Counted from the stretch's first letter, positions 37,412 to 50,636 are shown. The stretch: DNA of 64,000 bases from Manihot esculenta (GCF_001659605.2 NC_035161.2:40691956-40755955); one strand, 5' to 3'. The notes: a model not told the origin generated them from the sequence alone. A program made the numbers and translations.

Positions 37412-38250
37412 GCAATCCTAGGCCCTTTCCCTTCTTTTACCCGTTATGCAATAACCGATACCCAAAGCCAACTCCTACCCCAAAACAAGAGCACTTATGC
37501 AGACATATGCATATAAAAAGGAAAATCGGGTAGAACAACAACAGCAGGAGGAACAAAAAGATAGTTGATTAATTTTCTAAGATTGTGATTCCAAAGAGAA
37601 TCCGTGTTCAAAGAAGGAAACTTTCAGATTAAGAACAAGCCCCAGATGGTATAATCCGTCCGGTAGCCAAATGGCAAGTAGGGTAATTTCCGCCAAATTT
37701 TTGGGTTTGGGGGAAACAAATATTTGCAAGTAGAGAAACCTAAAGAAATTTCAGGGAAGCCACTTCAATTTTCAAAAACTTAGAAGTATCCGAAAAATAG
37801 AAAAAAAGGGGGTATAAAAGCAATGAATGAAATCTACAAAGCATATAAACAAAAAAGAAAACCCTAGAGATCAAATATTTATAAAAAAAAGAAAAAAAAA
37901 AACTACAAGGGATGAAAGAGGAACAAAATTAGTGATACAAAATAGCGTCAGATTATGAAAACCCTAAAGAAAAGTTGTGAATCCTGGAAAATGGTGAGGT
38001 TTCGGCGAATCAAAAGTGAGAGTAGAAGCGCGCTTGGAGGGATGAAAGATTGGAGCATTAAATGAAATGGTGCAGGAAAGAGGATGGAGGTGATCAATAT
38101 TAGGTTTTGTGGATACAGAGAGAGAGAGAGACAGAGGGAGAAAAGAGAGAGGGGTGTTTGGGAACGAGAATTGGGGATTACGGAGACTATTACCTTTGAG
38201 AAAATGCCTTGACGTTAAGGCAAAATTGTGCATTTGAAAGGTTTTGATTT
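37412..38250 (-). other. 5' leader and promoter of the nucleotidyltransferase gene
   Basis: No coding exon is visible. A purine-rich GA tract at about 38118-38133 probably lies near the transcription start, and the sequence becomes AT-rich beyond about 38300. A leader intron is likely given the distance but its borders are not certain. Confidence 0.35.
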
Positions 38251-41200
38251 TTGTTGTTTTTTTTTTTTTTAGTGATTTTTTGAATTGAAAATTCATTCAG
38301 GATGATACAGCTTTTCTAAAAAAAATTGGTAATTTTTATTGAATTAATATTAAAAATATTTTATAAAGATGTCAATTATAAAATTCTAAATTTTTTATCT
38401 AAATTTATAAATATATAACTTCTAAATTTAATCTAAACTTAAATATATTGTATTTTTATTACTATTTTAAAATTTTATTATAAACTGTTAAGACAGTATT
38501 TTGAAAATATAAATCATTATTTTTTACTAATACAATAAGTTTTTATACAATAATCATTTTGCAATCCCTTTATGTAAAAATTTATTAGATAGATACATAA
38601 ATTTTATAAAATTATAAATAAATTGTAAACAAATATTATATTTATATTTTTAAAAATATCAATTAAATTTTTCTGCAGAAAATGTAAGATAAAATATATA
38701 AAAAATTATGAAATTTGAATTCTTTAAATTTTGTTTAAGACAAAATAACCATAAAAGTAGTATTAATTAATAAATAATAACATTGGATGGGTGAACAAAT
38801 GAATAATGGTGAAGTTTTACTGGAACCATGGGCCAGGCCCAATAATTGCACGGGCTTCTGGGCCTAATTGCTAGTTCCTCGCCTATCTGAGATTGGAGGG
38901 GTATAATAAATTTATGCAGTAGTCAATTTTTAAATATTATTCTCAAATGCATACAAAATTCTTAATGTAATTATCATTCATATATTTATGAAATATTATT
39001 TATACATTATATTCAATAAATACAGTATTAATATATTTGATTTTTTAAATATAGTATTTTTATAAAAAAAACTATTATTTGAATTTTATTTGTTAATATA
39101 AATTATTATCTTTCAGTTTTTACTTTTAGAGGTGTAATATTAAACATGAAATATAATGATGCCAATGGATCGGGTATTTTTTAGGTACTCGATCCGATTA
39201 AATTTTAATAGAATCGATTTGATTAATTATAATAGGGTTTAAGATAGATTCAAATTTAAAATTCGGATTGAATTTGAATTTTATATATAGAAATTTTTTA
39301 TTTGAATCCGTTTATATAAATAATTAATTTAATATAAAAAAAGGTTGAAATTTTATTCTGATAATAATAATTGAAATTAGAAAAAAGTTAGAATAATTTA
39401 AATTAATTTTTAATTAAATTCAGAACAGATTCAGATATTATTAATATAAATCAAATTCAGGATGAATTTAAGATATTAAAAATATAAATTGAATTAAAAT
39501 AATTTAATTTTTGATAATATTCTATCCGTTTATATAATATTTTACCTTTATCAATATAAAAATAGTGATAAATTAGCATATTCAATAATTATCCAATGTC
39601 CAACTCCATATATCTCATAAATATATTTACTTTTATTTTCATATAAATTAAAAATATATACTCAATATAATTAAAAATAATAAATTTTGTACTCCACTAT
39701 TAATAAAAAAATAATATTAGCAGTCACATAGTGATAATCTATTCTCTTTTTTTTTTAATTTTCTTATTATATGTCAAATGAAGCACATGAGTATAATATT
39801 AATTTTAATGATTTTGTTCTTTTCCCATGATACCTTGTGCCGTGGAAATTTGCAGCTCAGGGAGATACTGAGTTAGGTAATCGGTTGGGCTCAGACCCAT
39901 TTCATAAGTCATCGAAACGGCCTCAGGCCCTCAGTTATATAACTTATGAACATGGCCTCAGTCTAGCCCATATATGAACTAATTTTATTTTAATAAATTT
40001 ATAAATTATATTTATTTGCAAACTTATTTTATGCCTGGAATAGATCAATTAAAATATATATAATTTTATTTTTAAATTAATTATAAAGTTGATTTTTTTT
40101 GTTTTAACATTATTTATTGATTTAAATGAATAAGATGTAATGCAAATTAATAATTATAAAATATCATATATTTAAATATATTTTTATTATTTTTAATATA
40201 ATTAATAATAATTTAGACAGAATCAAAACATACAAATTAAATCATTGACTTTAAAAATAAAACATTATATGTGTTAATTTTAATATATTTTATCAGTGTA
40301 AAGTAATTTATCCTAATTTTCGAGTTTTTGTTTTTAATGCCAAGAGGTTACAACATACAATATTATTATCTTAAAACATTAACTGGAAAGTAATAAAAAT
40401 AAAAATATATATATTTTTTAGTTAAATTTTAAAATAAGATAATTGTACAAATTATATTTTAGTAATTTTTTAAAATACTTTTTTATTTTATAATTTGTGA
40501 TTTGAACTCAATTTTTAATAAATATATTAATTGTTTTAAAGTTTACATATATATATGTTGGTTGTTTAAATTGATTCTTGATAAACTTAATCATTAAATT
40601 ATATTTTTAATTAAAAAATAAAATACTTATGGTTTGCTTAAATTTGATGAGTATTAAAAATATTGATTTAGTTTTATCATAAAAAATTTTTAAAAATCTA
40701 ATTTCAAATATTTGAAAGTTAAATAAAATATATATATATTTCTCATATAATGACTCCAGAAAAAAAAAAAAAAAAAATTCGCTACTGGTCAAGAAAGGGC
40801 CAATTTATCAAGATGGGTGAACTTCTCCTCTTCTTCAGTCTTCACTCTCGTCACTCACCGGTTACTTCAAACGAAAGGGTGGCTACCTACTTGTGGGAAA
40901 AATTATTTGACCTTCTAGGTCAGTTCATTGTCTCTGGAAGTAAAAAGTTGCTTTTCAGTTGCCGGAAATGGCCACGCATGCATTTCACAATGAGATGTTT
41001 TTTTAGTTTTCTGGATAAGCTTAGTCCACTCTAGACGTGGCACTGCCAGGAATGATTTTGATTTAAGGACGGCAGTTCAATGTTGATTGAAAATTATATT
41101 TCTAATTCTAATTATATTCAAAACTATAAAAATTTAAATTTTAAAAAATCATGTCTGAAATCCTAATACAAAATTTAGATCCAAATTAGCAAAGAAAATC

Positions 41201-41854
41201 CAATAAATTATCCACTTGGTAAATTGACATTCGAGTCAAGACAGGATATGATAATGCTTTTGAGACGTTGCATGAACCTTATGGTTTAATTTTGTCTGGA
41301 AATGATGACTAATTTTACTCTCCTCCATCAACGGCTATATTAACTTTTTACCATTGTCAAATTTACTCAAAGGCACAGCACAGTGTTGTCGGTGCTCTAT
41401 TGGCTGCTAATTATTTTTATTTTCTTTTTCTTAGAAAAGGGAACAAGGCAAGAAGAATATATGGCACTGTAAAAGGTAACATTGCATTAGTTTGAGCATT
41501 ACATGTCTGATCCAATAAACAAGCCTTGCCTTATCATGTTTTTGTTGTCATCATAATTTTTTTGGACACACCAATCAAATTACACCATGATGAGGATTGA
41601 GGAATCTGATTTTTACCCAATTTGAGACAGCTGATTGGACCTCCAATACTTTGGCATCTCATTTGAATCCTCTCAATCTTTTCCTTTTTTAAAAAAAAAT
41701 ACTGGTGGGGATTTTTCCCTATTGGTAAGGGAACTTTCCTTAACATTCATATTTGCTCAATGGAGCACGAATCTAAATGGGCAACAAATTAAAGAAAACT
41801 GCAATAATAATAATAATAATAATAATTTAGAGCGACAAATTGAGGACGGTATTG
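38251..41854. other. AT-rich intergenic region
   Basis: No gene is supported. A less AT-rich patch at about 40780-41040 has an open frame with no recognisable domain. An AAT microsatellite occupies about 41802-41825, shortly before the LTR retrotransposon. Confidence 0.55.
39157..39560. repeat. second decayed relative of the hAT-like element
   Basis: It opens with GATGCCAATGGATCGGGTA and GGTACTCGATCCG, like the GATGGCAGG...GGGTACCCGATCCG left arm at 7652-7690. It then shares the GTTTATATAAATAATTAAT stretch with the relic at 18215-18570. The right end near TCTATCCGTTTATA is badly eroded and no target duplication can be seen. Confidence 0.5.
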
Positions 41855-41859
41855 AAATT

Positions 41860-42716
41860 TGATAATGCTGAGATCTGGTAGGTGTCCAAATGAAGAGGAC
41901 ATATCGGCATATATTTGATTTGCTGGGTTGATAATCGATACTTGGTTTTGAGGAAAGGATCCTATAAGATGAGAAGACGTTTAGGGATTCATCGGGAGAG
42001 TTCCTGGTGGAGACTCTCTGATACTCAAATCAGATTTGGAAATTTAGTGGAGTTAAGAGAAGTAAAACAGAAAAGAAAATAGAATAGTGGTTTCAGATTT
42101 CCTCTGTGTCACTGAGAGAGAGAAAGAGAGAGATAGGTCATTTTTCAGAGAAGAAAATATCCATTTTTTAGGGTTAGTTTGGTGTATAAATACCTTTGAA
42201 TAAAGTTGATGTCTCTGGTATTGTGTCCTCTTCTGATAGGGCAGAGATGCTTTTATGCAGGTGTGTCAAGCAGTACATTAATGATGGGTTATAGAATAAT
42301 AAATACGGAACTAGCCGATTCGTACCCTCTACATGCTCACTTATGATCCCTATGTTGTATCAAGGAGGTGATCGGCTCATAGGAGGTCGACATCTTTACC
42401 TTGACTTCATCAGGTCATGTCGGACTCATCTGATGTACATAGAAATGAGATCTTTCTCTGAGGTCGACCACATCGGCGTTCAAAATTTTATTGTAGTATG
42501 CGCTTTTGAGGAGGTCGGTTTGTCCGTCCTTTCCGATCTTTGAGGATGTCGTTTTGTCCGTTTTAGACTTTGGTAAACTCAGGAGTATTGCTAGTCCGAT
42601 TATTTATACTCAATAGGTCGGGCTTCTCACTGTCCGGTCCGACTAAATGGAAAGACTTTCGATTCACGTGTATATGAGTCACGATCTTGAGAGGTTCTAT
42701 TTTTAATATGTTATCA
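41860..42716 (-). repeat. left long terminal repeat (3' LTR in element orientation)
   Basis: 857 bp, running from TGATAATGCTG to GTTATCA. It aligns over most of its length with 47270-48128, including GTCCAAATGA, TTTAGTGGAGTTAAG and the GAGAGAGA tract. Many substitutions and small indels separate the two copies, so the insertion is old. Confidence 0.75.
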
Positions 42717-44795
42717 GTTGCCCTTTCACATATTCAATGGTTATTTATGACCGTCGGAGAAGGCAACCTGTCCTACTAATTCAACGCACCTGTTCGTTTA
42801 GTTGATGCTTATAAATTTCGAAGAGAAGTGTGATCAATGGAATTGGTTAACTTAACATAGACCGAACCGAGAGAGCAAATTTTATATATTGATAATCATC
42901 CCTTCAGGAGATCTAATCTTAGTGGTCTTTTTCATGGAAAGTCTAACCTTGATAGTTTTTTTCTTTTGGAAGGTCCAACTTTGATGCTCTGTCCTTGTAG
43001 CCTTGCCTTCTGACCGGACCTTAATGGTTTGCCTTTTAGGTATTCTTCTGAACATTTTACTCTGAGACATCTTCTGGACTTTAAGCCCTAGGTCTTTTAA
43101 TAAGCGTTTCAGTTGATTGGTTTCACGAGTGGTTTAGTTCTTTGCTGGTTGTTTAGCCCTAAACGTTTGTCCGAACTCTTTGGTTTTCTATATCATTTTG
43201 GATACTCTAGCTCTGACTATTTTTATGAGCATTTTAACTCTTTTTCGAGCTCTTTAGCCTTAATTTTTCGCATGAACTCTTTTAGCTCTCTATATGATAC
43301 TCCAGACTTTTTAGCACTAATTCTTTCTTTCGAGCTCTTTGGCTTTTCATAACTTACGAACATTTTTGCCCTCAAGCGCTTTTTGGGCTACCCTTATTCG
43401 CTTTCTGGACTATTTGCCCTCAAGTTTCTTTCAAGCGTTTTTGCTCCTCTGGGCTATCTGCCCTTAAATATTTTGGAGCTCAAAACCCTGATTCTTTATT
43501 CCATGCTATTTGCTCTTAAGGAGATTCCAAACTTTTTACCCTCGATCTTAATCTAAGCATTTTGGACTTTTTCTTATATTTCTTATAAGGCATGCTCAGC
43601 CCTTGTCATTGTGTTTTGTCAATCTGTGCTCCTTTTGGAGGGGACCTTCTAGTACTTAGCACTGGATCTCATTCGAGCGCTTTTGCTCTTTGTCATCCAT
43701 GCTTTTTGACTCGCTAGTATGCTTCCAGACTTCTTTTTCCTCAACTCGGCTTTTTGGTGCTAGAGGTCAATTTCCAAAACCGGTCACCCACCTCATTGAG
43801 ATCTTCATTTCGTCAATTGGTTTTGTAGTGCTGACGGTCTATTTTCAAGACTAGTCACCCACCTTATTGATGTCTTTATTTCCTCAACTGGTTTTGTAGT
43901 GCCGACTATCTTATTTTCGAGACCGGTCACCTACCTCATTGAGGTCTTCATCTCCTTAACTGGTTTTGTGGTGCTAGCGATCTTATTTTTAAGACTGATC
44001 ACCTACCTTATTGAGATCTTCATCTCCTCAACTAGTTTTGTGGTGCTGGCGGTCTTATTTTCTATACCGATTACCTACCTCATTGAGGTATTCATCTCCT
44101 CAACTGGTTTTATAGTGCCAGCGGTCTTATTTTCGAGACCGGTCACCTATCTCATTGACATATTCATATCCTCAACCTGTAACGTCCCGGAAATCCGGAC
44201 CGCTACCGGCGCTAGGATCCGGGTCGACTTAAGGCCGCCGGGACCCGTAGCAAGCCTGACATATAACCTGTAAACCTGTATAATCTCATACATGATCAAC
44301 AAACATGTATAAAAATTAAAACTTTTCTTCATACATACTGTCATCAACTAACTCAACCTGTGCATACTCTGATCATATACATAACACAGTCCCTCTGTGG
44401 GATCTCATCAAGCCTTAAAGGCAAAACAACCTGTGTTGAGTTAATTTACATAAACATCATAACATAAGATCATGTATATACAAAAGGGATTAACATATAT
44501 TATGGTCAAGCACAACTCTATCCTCAATAACCTCATTACATAACATCCTGAATATTTTTACATTTCATCATAATACAATTGTCATGTCCACAAACTAACT
44601 ATTACATACATAAGACTTTTTCTCTTCTTGTCTTCTCTATCTATCCCGTACCTGCAAACCTGGGGGTTAGGGGAGAGGGGTGAGCTAGATGCCCAGTGAG
44701 CAGAATAGTAAAACATTTAAAACATATGATAACATGAAATGCATCACATCACAGCTAATCACATCAAGGATGAACTTGTCACCAATAGTCCCCTA

Positions 44796-44960
44796 CATGG
44801 ACCAACTGTGCCAGGGGCGTAGAATGGGCCTCACTGGTCTTTCTCTTACATAACATAACATAACATGGTCCAACTGTGCCAGGGGCGTAGAATGGGCCTC
44901 ACTGGTCTTTCTCTCACATAGTGCCAGGGGCGTAGAATGGGCCTCACTGGTCTTCCATAT
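44796..44960. repeat. tandem repeat inside the solo LTR
   Basis: The word GTGCCAGGGGCGTAGAATGG, followed by GCCTCACTGGTCTT, occurs three times. The first two copies are about 70 bp apart and the third is a shorter unit. Confidence 0.85.
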
Positions 44961-45369
44961 CGTATCATCATCATCATCATAGCATAGGGGGACTAATGGA
45001 TCGTTCAACATCCATCCACATCATCAACATAATATGCAATGCACATATTCGTGGATACTAATGCAAACAACCTACTATATCTCATGGCATTCATGATGCA
45101 TGGATCATGCTCAAAATTCATATTTCATTTATTTTAAAACTTAAAGTTTATTCCACTCACCTCTGGCTAGCTCTGACAAACTCTGTAGCAGCTGGCTCAC
45201 TGCTGGGGTCCTCGGTTCCTCGGGTCCGAACCTACACAGGTGGACTCCAATGAGGGACCAAACATACATAAACACAACTCTAACATGCTCCCCAAAAACC
45301 CCCTAAAACACCATAAAACAGTCACATAAAAACAGGTAAGAAATGGCTGAACAGGGCACTTTCAGCGGC

Positions 45370-46235
45370 ACCTTCGGCGGCCGAAAGTCCTGGACAGATC
45401 CGAAAGTCAGGCACTTTCGGCGGCACCTTCGGCGGCCGAAAGTCCCAGACAGAGACGAAAGTCTCTTTTCGGGGGCAACTTCGGCAGCCGAATGCTGCCT
45501 CCACAAAGGGGGTTCGGCGGCCGAACCTGGTTTCTGCCAGAAGGGCAGAAACTTGGTTCATACGAACCCCTTGCCTCCCAAAACCTCAAATCAAGCGTAT
45601 ATCTCAACCAAAACATGCATACAAGTTCCTAGGGGCCTCAAAACATCAAATACCCCAACTACAACACTTCAAACATACTCAAACAACACACATTGTTCAA
45701 AACATCAATATATACCCATAACTCAACATATACCCTAACATGCATTTCTACCCATAGATCTTGCATAAAACTTACTTAAAACACATAAGGAGCTTAAGAT
45801 CGGCTCTTACCTCTTGAAGATCGAGAGGGAGACGACCTAAACTTGGAGATTCACGAAAATGAGCTCCTGAGTTCCCAAAGCTCCAAAACTTGGTTTAAAT
45901 GTTCAAAACTTGCAATGTGAGTTTAAAACTCAAGAAAAATGGAAGAGATTTGGAAGAAGAACACAAGAGTTGCAAAAAGGGAAGGTCGGAAGCTTGCTGT
46001 GGCCGAAAATGGGAGAAAGCTCGCCCATTTCGGCTAAGTGCCCCTTTTTATAGGTGGCTGGCCAGGCCACGTTCGGGGGCCGAAAGTGCCTCCGCATCCA
46101 TGCAATGTTCGGCGGCCGAACTTGACTTTCGGCGGCCGAACCTGAACTTCCCTAACTCATGCTTTCGGGGGCCTAACGTGCCTCCAAAACGCATGCATGT
46201 TCGGCGGCCGAACTTGACTTTCGGCGGCCGAACCT
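45370..46235. repeat. cluster of TTCGGCGGCCGAA palindromes
   Basis: About ten exact or near copies of the GC-rich palindrome TTCGGCGGCCGAA are scattered over 870 bp, for example near 45374, 45428, 45513, 46107, 46128, 46200 and 46220. Variants have GGGGGCC or GGCAGCC cores. They lie in two groups separated by about 500 bp of ordinary sequence. Confidence 0.85.
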
Positions 46236-47269
46236 GGGTTTTCCTCCAATGCTATTTTTCATGCAAAAACTCATTTAATTTCATACTTAAAACCATTAAA
46301 ACATGAAAACATTTTTATAAAACATGATTCTACCCTTCTAGAGGTCTCCGACATCCGAGATTCCACCGGACGGTAGGAATTCCGATACCGGAGTCTAGCC
46401 GGGTATTACACAACCGGTTTTGTGGTGCCAGCGGACTTATTTTCGAGACCAGTTACCTACCTCATTGAGGTCTTCGTCTCTTCAACCGGTTTTGTGGTGC
46501 TAGCGGTGCCGACAGTCTTATTTTTTAGACCGGTTACTTACCTCATTGAGGTCTTCTGATTTTATGATCGGGGCTTCCAGGTTTATTAGCCTTGTTTTTG
46601 CTTTTAAAATTTATATGTAAAATAAAAGTTTGCATAGAGTATATGTAATAAGAATACTCGTTAATTTGAACAACAAGACATTTAACTTCATATTTCAACT
46701 GAATGCAAAATATTAATTTTGTCCAACTATATTATCTCATATAATTCCAAAGAATCTAATAAATAATATTTCTCATACATTAATCATTCTACATTTTTTA
46801 ATTCTCATAACAACATGCTTAAGCAAATACTACTATTTTTAAGGAATTCATACCAATATTAATCACCAATAAATTTTTTTTAAGTTGTTACTAAAATACT
46901 ATCATGTCCAAGCATATATTCAAAAGGACTACTGTTTGAAACTAGTTATAATGATAAAAATACTTTAAACTAAAGAGGTAACTGTGTAGTTTGGCTAAAT
47001 CGCGCATGTCACCTCTCTTTCACGTCTGGTGGATTGCCCTTGTGTCGCATTCTCTTCTCATATCGGCTTCGGCCTTTTTCTGACTTTCACCGTGTAGTTT
47101 TCAGATGTCATTAGCGATTATTGGATCTTTCACCATCTCTCTTCCATTTGGTTCTTTTTTATTGTTTGACTATTAGCTTTTCTTGATTTGCCATGTGGAT
47201 CTCAACGGGTTTTATTTAGAAACTCTGGCGATAAGATAGTCTCATTCGTTCCCACAGACGGCATCAACT

Positions 47270-48128
47270 TGATAATGCTGAGATTCGGCGGGGTGTCCAA
47301 ATGAGGACACCTAGAGAGGTGTTTGATTCGCTGTGTGGATCATCGATCAGTGATCAGTTCGTTGGGTCTCTCCATACTTAGTTTTGAGGAAGGGATCATG
47401 TCAGATGAAGAAGATGGTCATGGGTCCATCGGGGGAGTTTCCGATGTACCTTTCGATACTCAAGTCAGATATGAAATTTTAGTGGAGTTAAGGGAAGTAA
47501 AACAGAGAAGAGAAGACCTCTGTGTCACGGAGAGAGAGAGAAAGGTCCTTTTTCAGAGAAGAAGAAATCCCTTTTTTAGGGTCAATTCGATGTATAAATA
47601 CCTTTGGATAAAGTTGATGTCTCTGGTGTCGTGTTCTATTCTAATGGGTCAGGGATACTTTTGTGCAAGTGTGTCAGGCAATACATTAATTATGGATTAT
47701 AGGACAATAAATACAGAATTGACAGTTCATACCCTCTATATATGCACTTATGATCCTTATGCTATACCAAGGAGGTGACCAGTTCATAAGAGGTTGGCAT
47801 CTTTACCATGACTTTGTTAGATCGTGTCGAGCTCATTCGATCTATATAGAAATGAGCTCCTTCCGGTTATTAAGGTCGGCCATGTCGGTGTTCAAAATCT
47901 TATTATAGTACGGGATTTTAAGGAGGTCAGTTTGTCCGTCCTCTCCAATTTTTTAGGAGGTCGTTCTGTCCACTTCGAATTTTGATAAACTCATGAGTGT
48001 TGTTAGTCTAATTTTTTGTACTCAATAGACCGTATTTTTTACTGTCCGATCTAATTAGATAAAAAAAACTTTCTATTTACGTATATTCGTATCATGATTT
48101 TGAAAGGTTATATTTTTTACAGGTTATT
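47270..48128 (-). repeat. right long terminal repeat (5' LTR in element orientation)
   Basis: 859 bp matching the left LTR. It contains the only longer open frame of the element (about 47323-47778), which has no recognisable domain and is LTR sequence. Confidence 0.75.
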
Positions 48129-48133
48129 AAAAC

Positions 48134-50400
48134 TATACAGTAGAATAGAACAGGTTGAACCTCCGGTCACTTCATAAGCTAAGATGTCTGAATCAGACCG
48201 TGCTCCCTCACCTCTTATCTTTTGAATCCGCCTACTAGTTTTCCACCACCTTTTTTTCTATAGGTACATTTTGCAAAAATCAAATTAAATCATAAATTAA
48301 AGAAATAAAATATTTTAATTCAATTTCATTAAAGATATATATTAAATATATATAATTGCACGACATTTACAAAATTTAGGTTATTTCAATTTGTTATTAT
48401 TTTAAATAAAAAATTAAATCCAATCAAATAAATGAAAAATTAAAATAAGTTTACCGTTTAATTCAAAATGTGCTCAAGCTTACCATGTTGAGTGTACCTA
48501 ACTCAAAAGTTTTTGTATGTATATATACTTTTCTCAAATCAAAAAATATTTTTCAAATATTACATGATTTATTTATTTATTGGATAAAATTAATATGTGA
48601 CAATAGTATGATATAAAACATAAAAAACTAAATAAAAAGTAATAGTACCACATAAGATATTGATGATATTACGTGTCATCACATTTCTCAAAAAATAAAT
48701 AGGTTGTGGGACATAGAATATTATATAATATTTTATGTTATATAATTTTTTTAATTTTGTATGCCCTCACATTATAATATATCAATTTGTATTTGATGAT
48801 GAATGAAAAATTGAGTGGGTGGTTGTCATGTACCATTTTTTAAAAATAAACATATTTATATACAATATATATAATAAATTAAATTTAAATATATAATTAT
48901 TACATATACAATAATTATTAATTATAATAAACTTTACATGAATTTATTATTATCGATAGCTATAATATAATCATTATTAATTATATTATAAATTCTTTTA
49001 TAACATTACCATATGTAAATTTAAAAACAAAAAAAATTCTGTGGTCTGCTGCCCGGTCTCGGCTTCGACACTACATCCACAAATATTATTTTTCCTATTC
49101 TGACAAATACTTGGATAAACTGTTGCGTGCCTTCGCCGGGCCTATTTCTATCCACCAAAAACCTTATATTGCGCTGCCTATTTGTTGTTTATCCTCCACA
49201 ATGTTGACTTCGATTCAATCCGCAATCCCATATTATTATTTTATTATTTTTCTTTTTTATTGTTAAATAGTATATTTAATTTTAATATAATTTTAATTAA
49301 TTAATTATATATTAATATAAATATTTAATTAAATAAATGTATAACTCAAATAATACTGTAAATTAAATCTAAAAAGAATAATAAAATAGATAAGAGAATA
49401 TAAAATAAATTGAGTAATTAAAGATTCTCTAAAACCAAAATAAATTGATTATTAGAAAAACAAAAATAGGATTAATCCAAATAATATTAGCTTTATTTCA
49501 ACGCATGGAGTAGTGAATCATGACAAACACTCTAAAAACGTAAATTCAAACTTTTAAATCTTTCATCAATCAAATTTTTAAAAAAACTGCATGACTCTTT
49601 ATCCCTCGTTTATTAATCAAGTAGTAAATGCATAATAGTAAAAAAAGAAAAAAAAAAAAAACAACTGCATGGCTTTTCGACCAAAAAGCAAAAACTGCAT
49701 GGCTTGGAAGGACGATTTGGTAAATACGGCTTCATAATTATCTGAATGGAATAAAATGATTAAAATAGTTCAGAAAAGGTCGTCCTAACATTGACCCCAC
49801 CCTATCATCCTTTGACTTTAAACAAAACCCACTACTTACATGCTAACTTGATGCATTACATTTACCGACCACCTTCCTCATCAACCCCCAAAAATTAAAA
49901 TAATCATCGGTCTAGAATAGACCGTCACCGCCAATATTAAATACCGCTGTCACGTTACAAAATATCCTTATTAAAAAAATATTAATTTTATTAGCTTTAT
50001 CTAGCAGGGCAAGGAGGGGCCCATCTGAGAAGCAGGCTTTGAATTTGATTGGGCTAAGTAAGATGAATTACATAATGACCCCTCAAGTATGATAAAAACA
50101 ATTAAATCAGTCTGCATTATTTGAAAATGTAATAATTTCATTCCTCAAATTTATTTCCGGGAAATTGAAAATGATAATTACTGAAATTATACATTTTTTT
50201 TATTATATCCATTTTTAATATAAAATGGTAATATTAAATTTTCAAACAAAAAATATTAGTAATAATATATGATTTGAATTAAATGTTAGAGATAATTTGA
50301 AGTTTTATTTAAAAAATAAATTATTAATAAAAATTTATGTTGAAAATAAAATAAAATAAAACATTCTATTACATTTAAAATAGAATAGAAACACAGGAAA
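48134..50400. other. AT-rich intergenic region upstream of the PYL gene
   Basis: No coding region or mobile-element end is recognised. About 49020-49230 and 49760-49930 are less AT-rich. The last few hundred bases before 50637 hold the PYL promoter and leader. Confidence 0.5.
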
Positions 50401-50636
50401 AAATTATTAGACGGGTGAAATATATAAAATGAATTTTGTCGGTGGGTTCATTGATTTTTGATAAGCTACTAAGCTAAGCTAAAGCCAAAGCGCAATTTGC
50501 ATTGCACGGAACCCCTGTATTTAGACTTTAGATTGTGACCAGAGGCCGAGAGCTTATCTCCATAGTAAATCCTCAAGCTTTCTTATCCAGACACTGAAAA
50601 ACCGAGATTTCTGTCTAGAGTTTCATTTCGTTAGAG

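Larger units (their letters stand above)
44178..46410. mobile_element. solo LTR, 2233 bp, nested in the retrotransposon
   Basis: It starts TGTAACGTCCCGG and ends GCCGGGTATTACA. The 5-bp repeat CAACC flanks it at 44173-44177 and 46411-46415, and the interrupted 71-bp repeat resumes exactly afterwards. There is no coding potential beyond repeat-driven frames. Its ends match the 363-bp insertion at 7831-8193. It contains a 69-72 bp tandem repeat at about 44796-44960 and many TTCGGCGGCCGAA palindromes at 45370-46235. The ends, duplication size and lack of genes point to a solo LTR, probably of a Ty3/gypsy element. Orientation is not certain. Confidence 0.75.
43766..46560. repeat. array of ~71-bp tandem repeats, split by a solo LTR
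   Basis: Units contain TTATTTTCGAGACCGGTCACC, CCTCATTGAGGTCTTCATCTCC or close variants, then CAACTGGTTTTGTGGTGC. About six units lie at 43766-44177 and about two more at 46411-46560. They read as an open frame on the plus strand, which is a by-product of the period and not a gene. Confidence 0.75.
41860..48128 (-). mobile_element. old non-autonomous LTR retrotransposon (6.3 kb including insert)
   Basis: Two diverged direct repeats of 857 and 859 bp begin TGATAATGCTGAGAT and end TTATCA or TTATTA. The flanks AAATT and AAACT are a near-perfect 5-bp duplication. On the minus strand, just inside the right LTR (about 47250-47267), TGATGCCGTCTGTGGGAA closely resembles the TGGCGCCGTCTGTGGGAA primer-binding site of plant Ty3/gypsy elements, so the element reads on the minus strand. 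GAAAGGGCAAC beside the other LTR could be the polypurine tract. Only about 2.3 kb of true internal sequence remains, with no recognisable gag or pol. It holds an array of ~71-bp repeats and the solo LTR at 44178-46410. Confidence 0.75.

Noticed and set aside
40750..41034. 94-residue plus-strand ORF
   Set aside because: It begins in a poly-A run and has no recognisable domain or gene context.
43899..44273. Plus-strand ORF of 124 residues with repeated VLAVLFS-like hydrophobic segments
   Set aside because: It is produced by the ~71-bp tandem repeats and runs across the solo LTR border at 44178, so it is not a gene.
45343..46306. Several overlapping ORFs rich in Gly, Arg and Ala
   Set aside because: They come from the TTCGGCGGCCGAA palindromes inside a solo LTR and appear in several frames at once.
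47323..47778. 151-residue ORF that could be taken for a retrotransposon protein
   Set aside because: It lies wholly inside the right LTR and has a degenerate counterpart in the left LTR.
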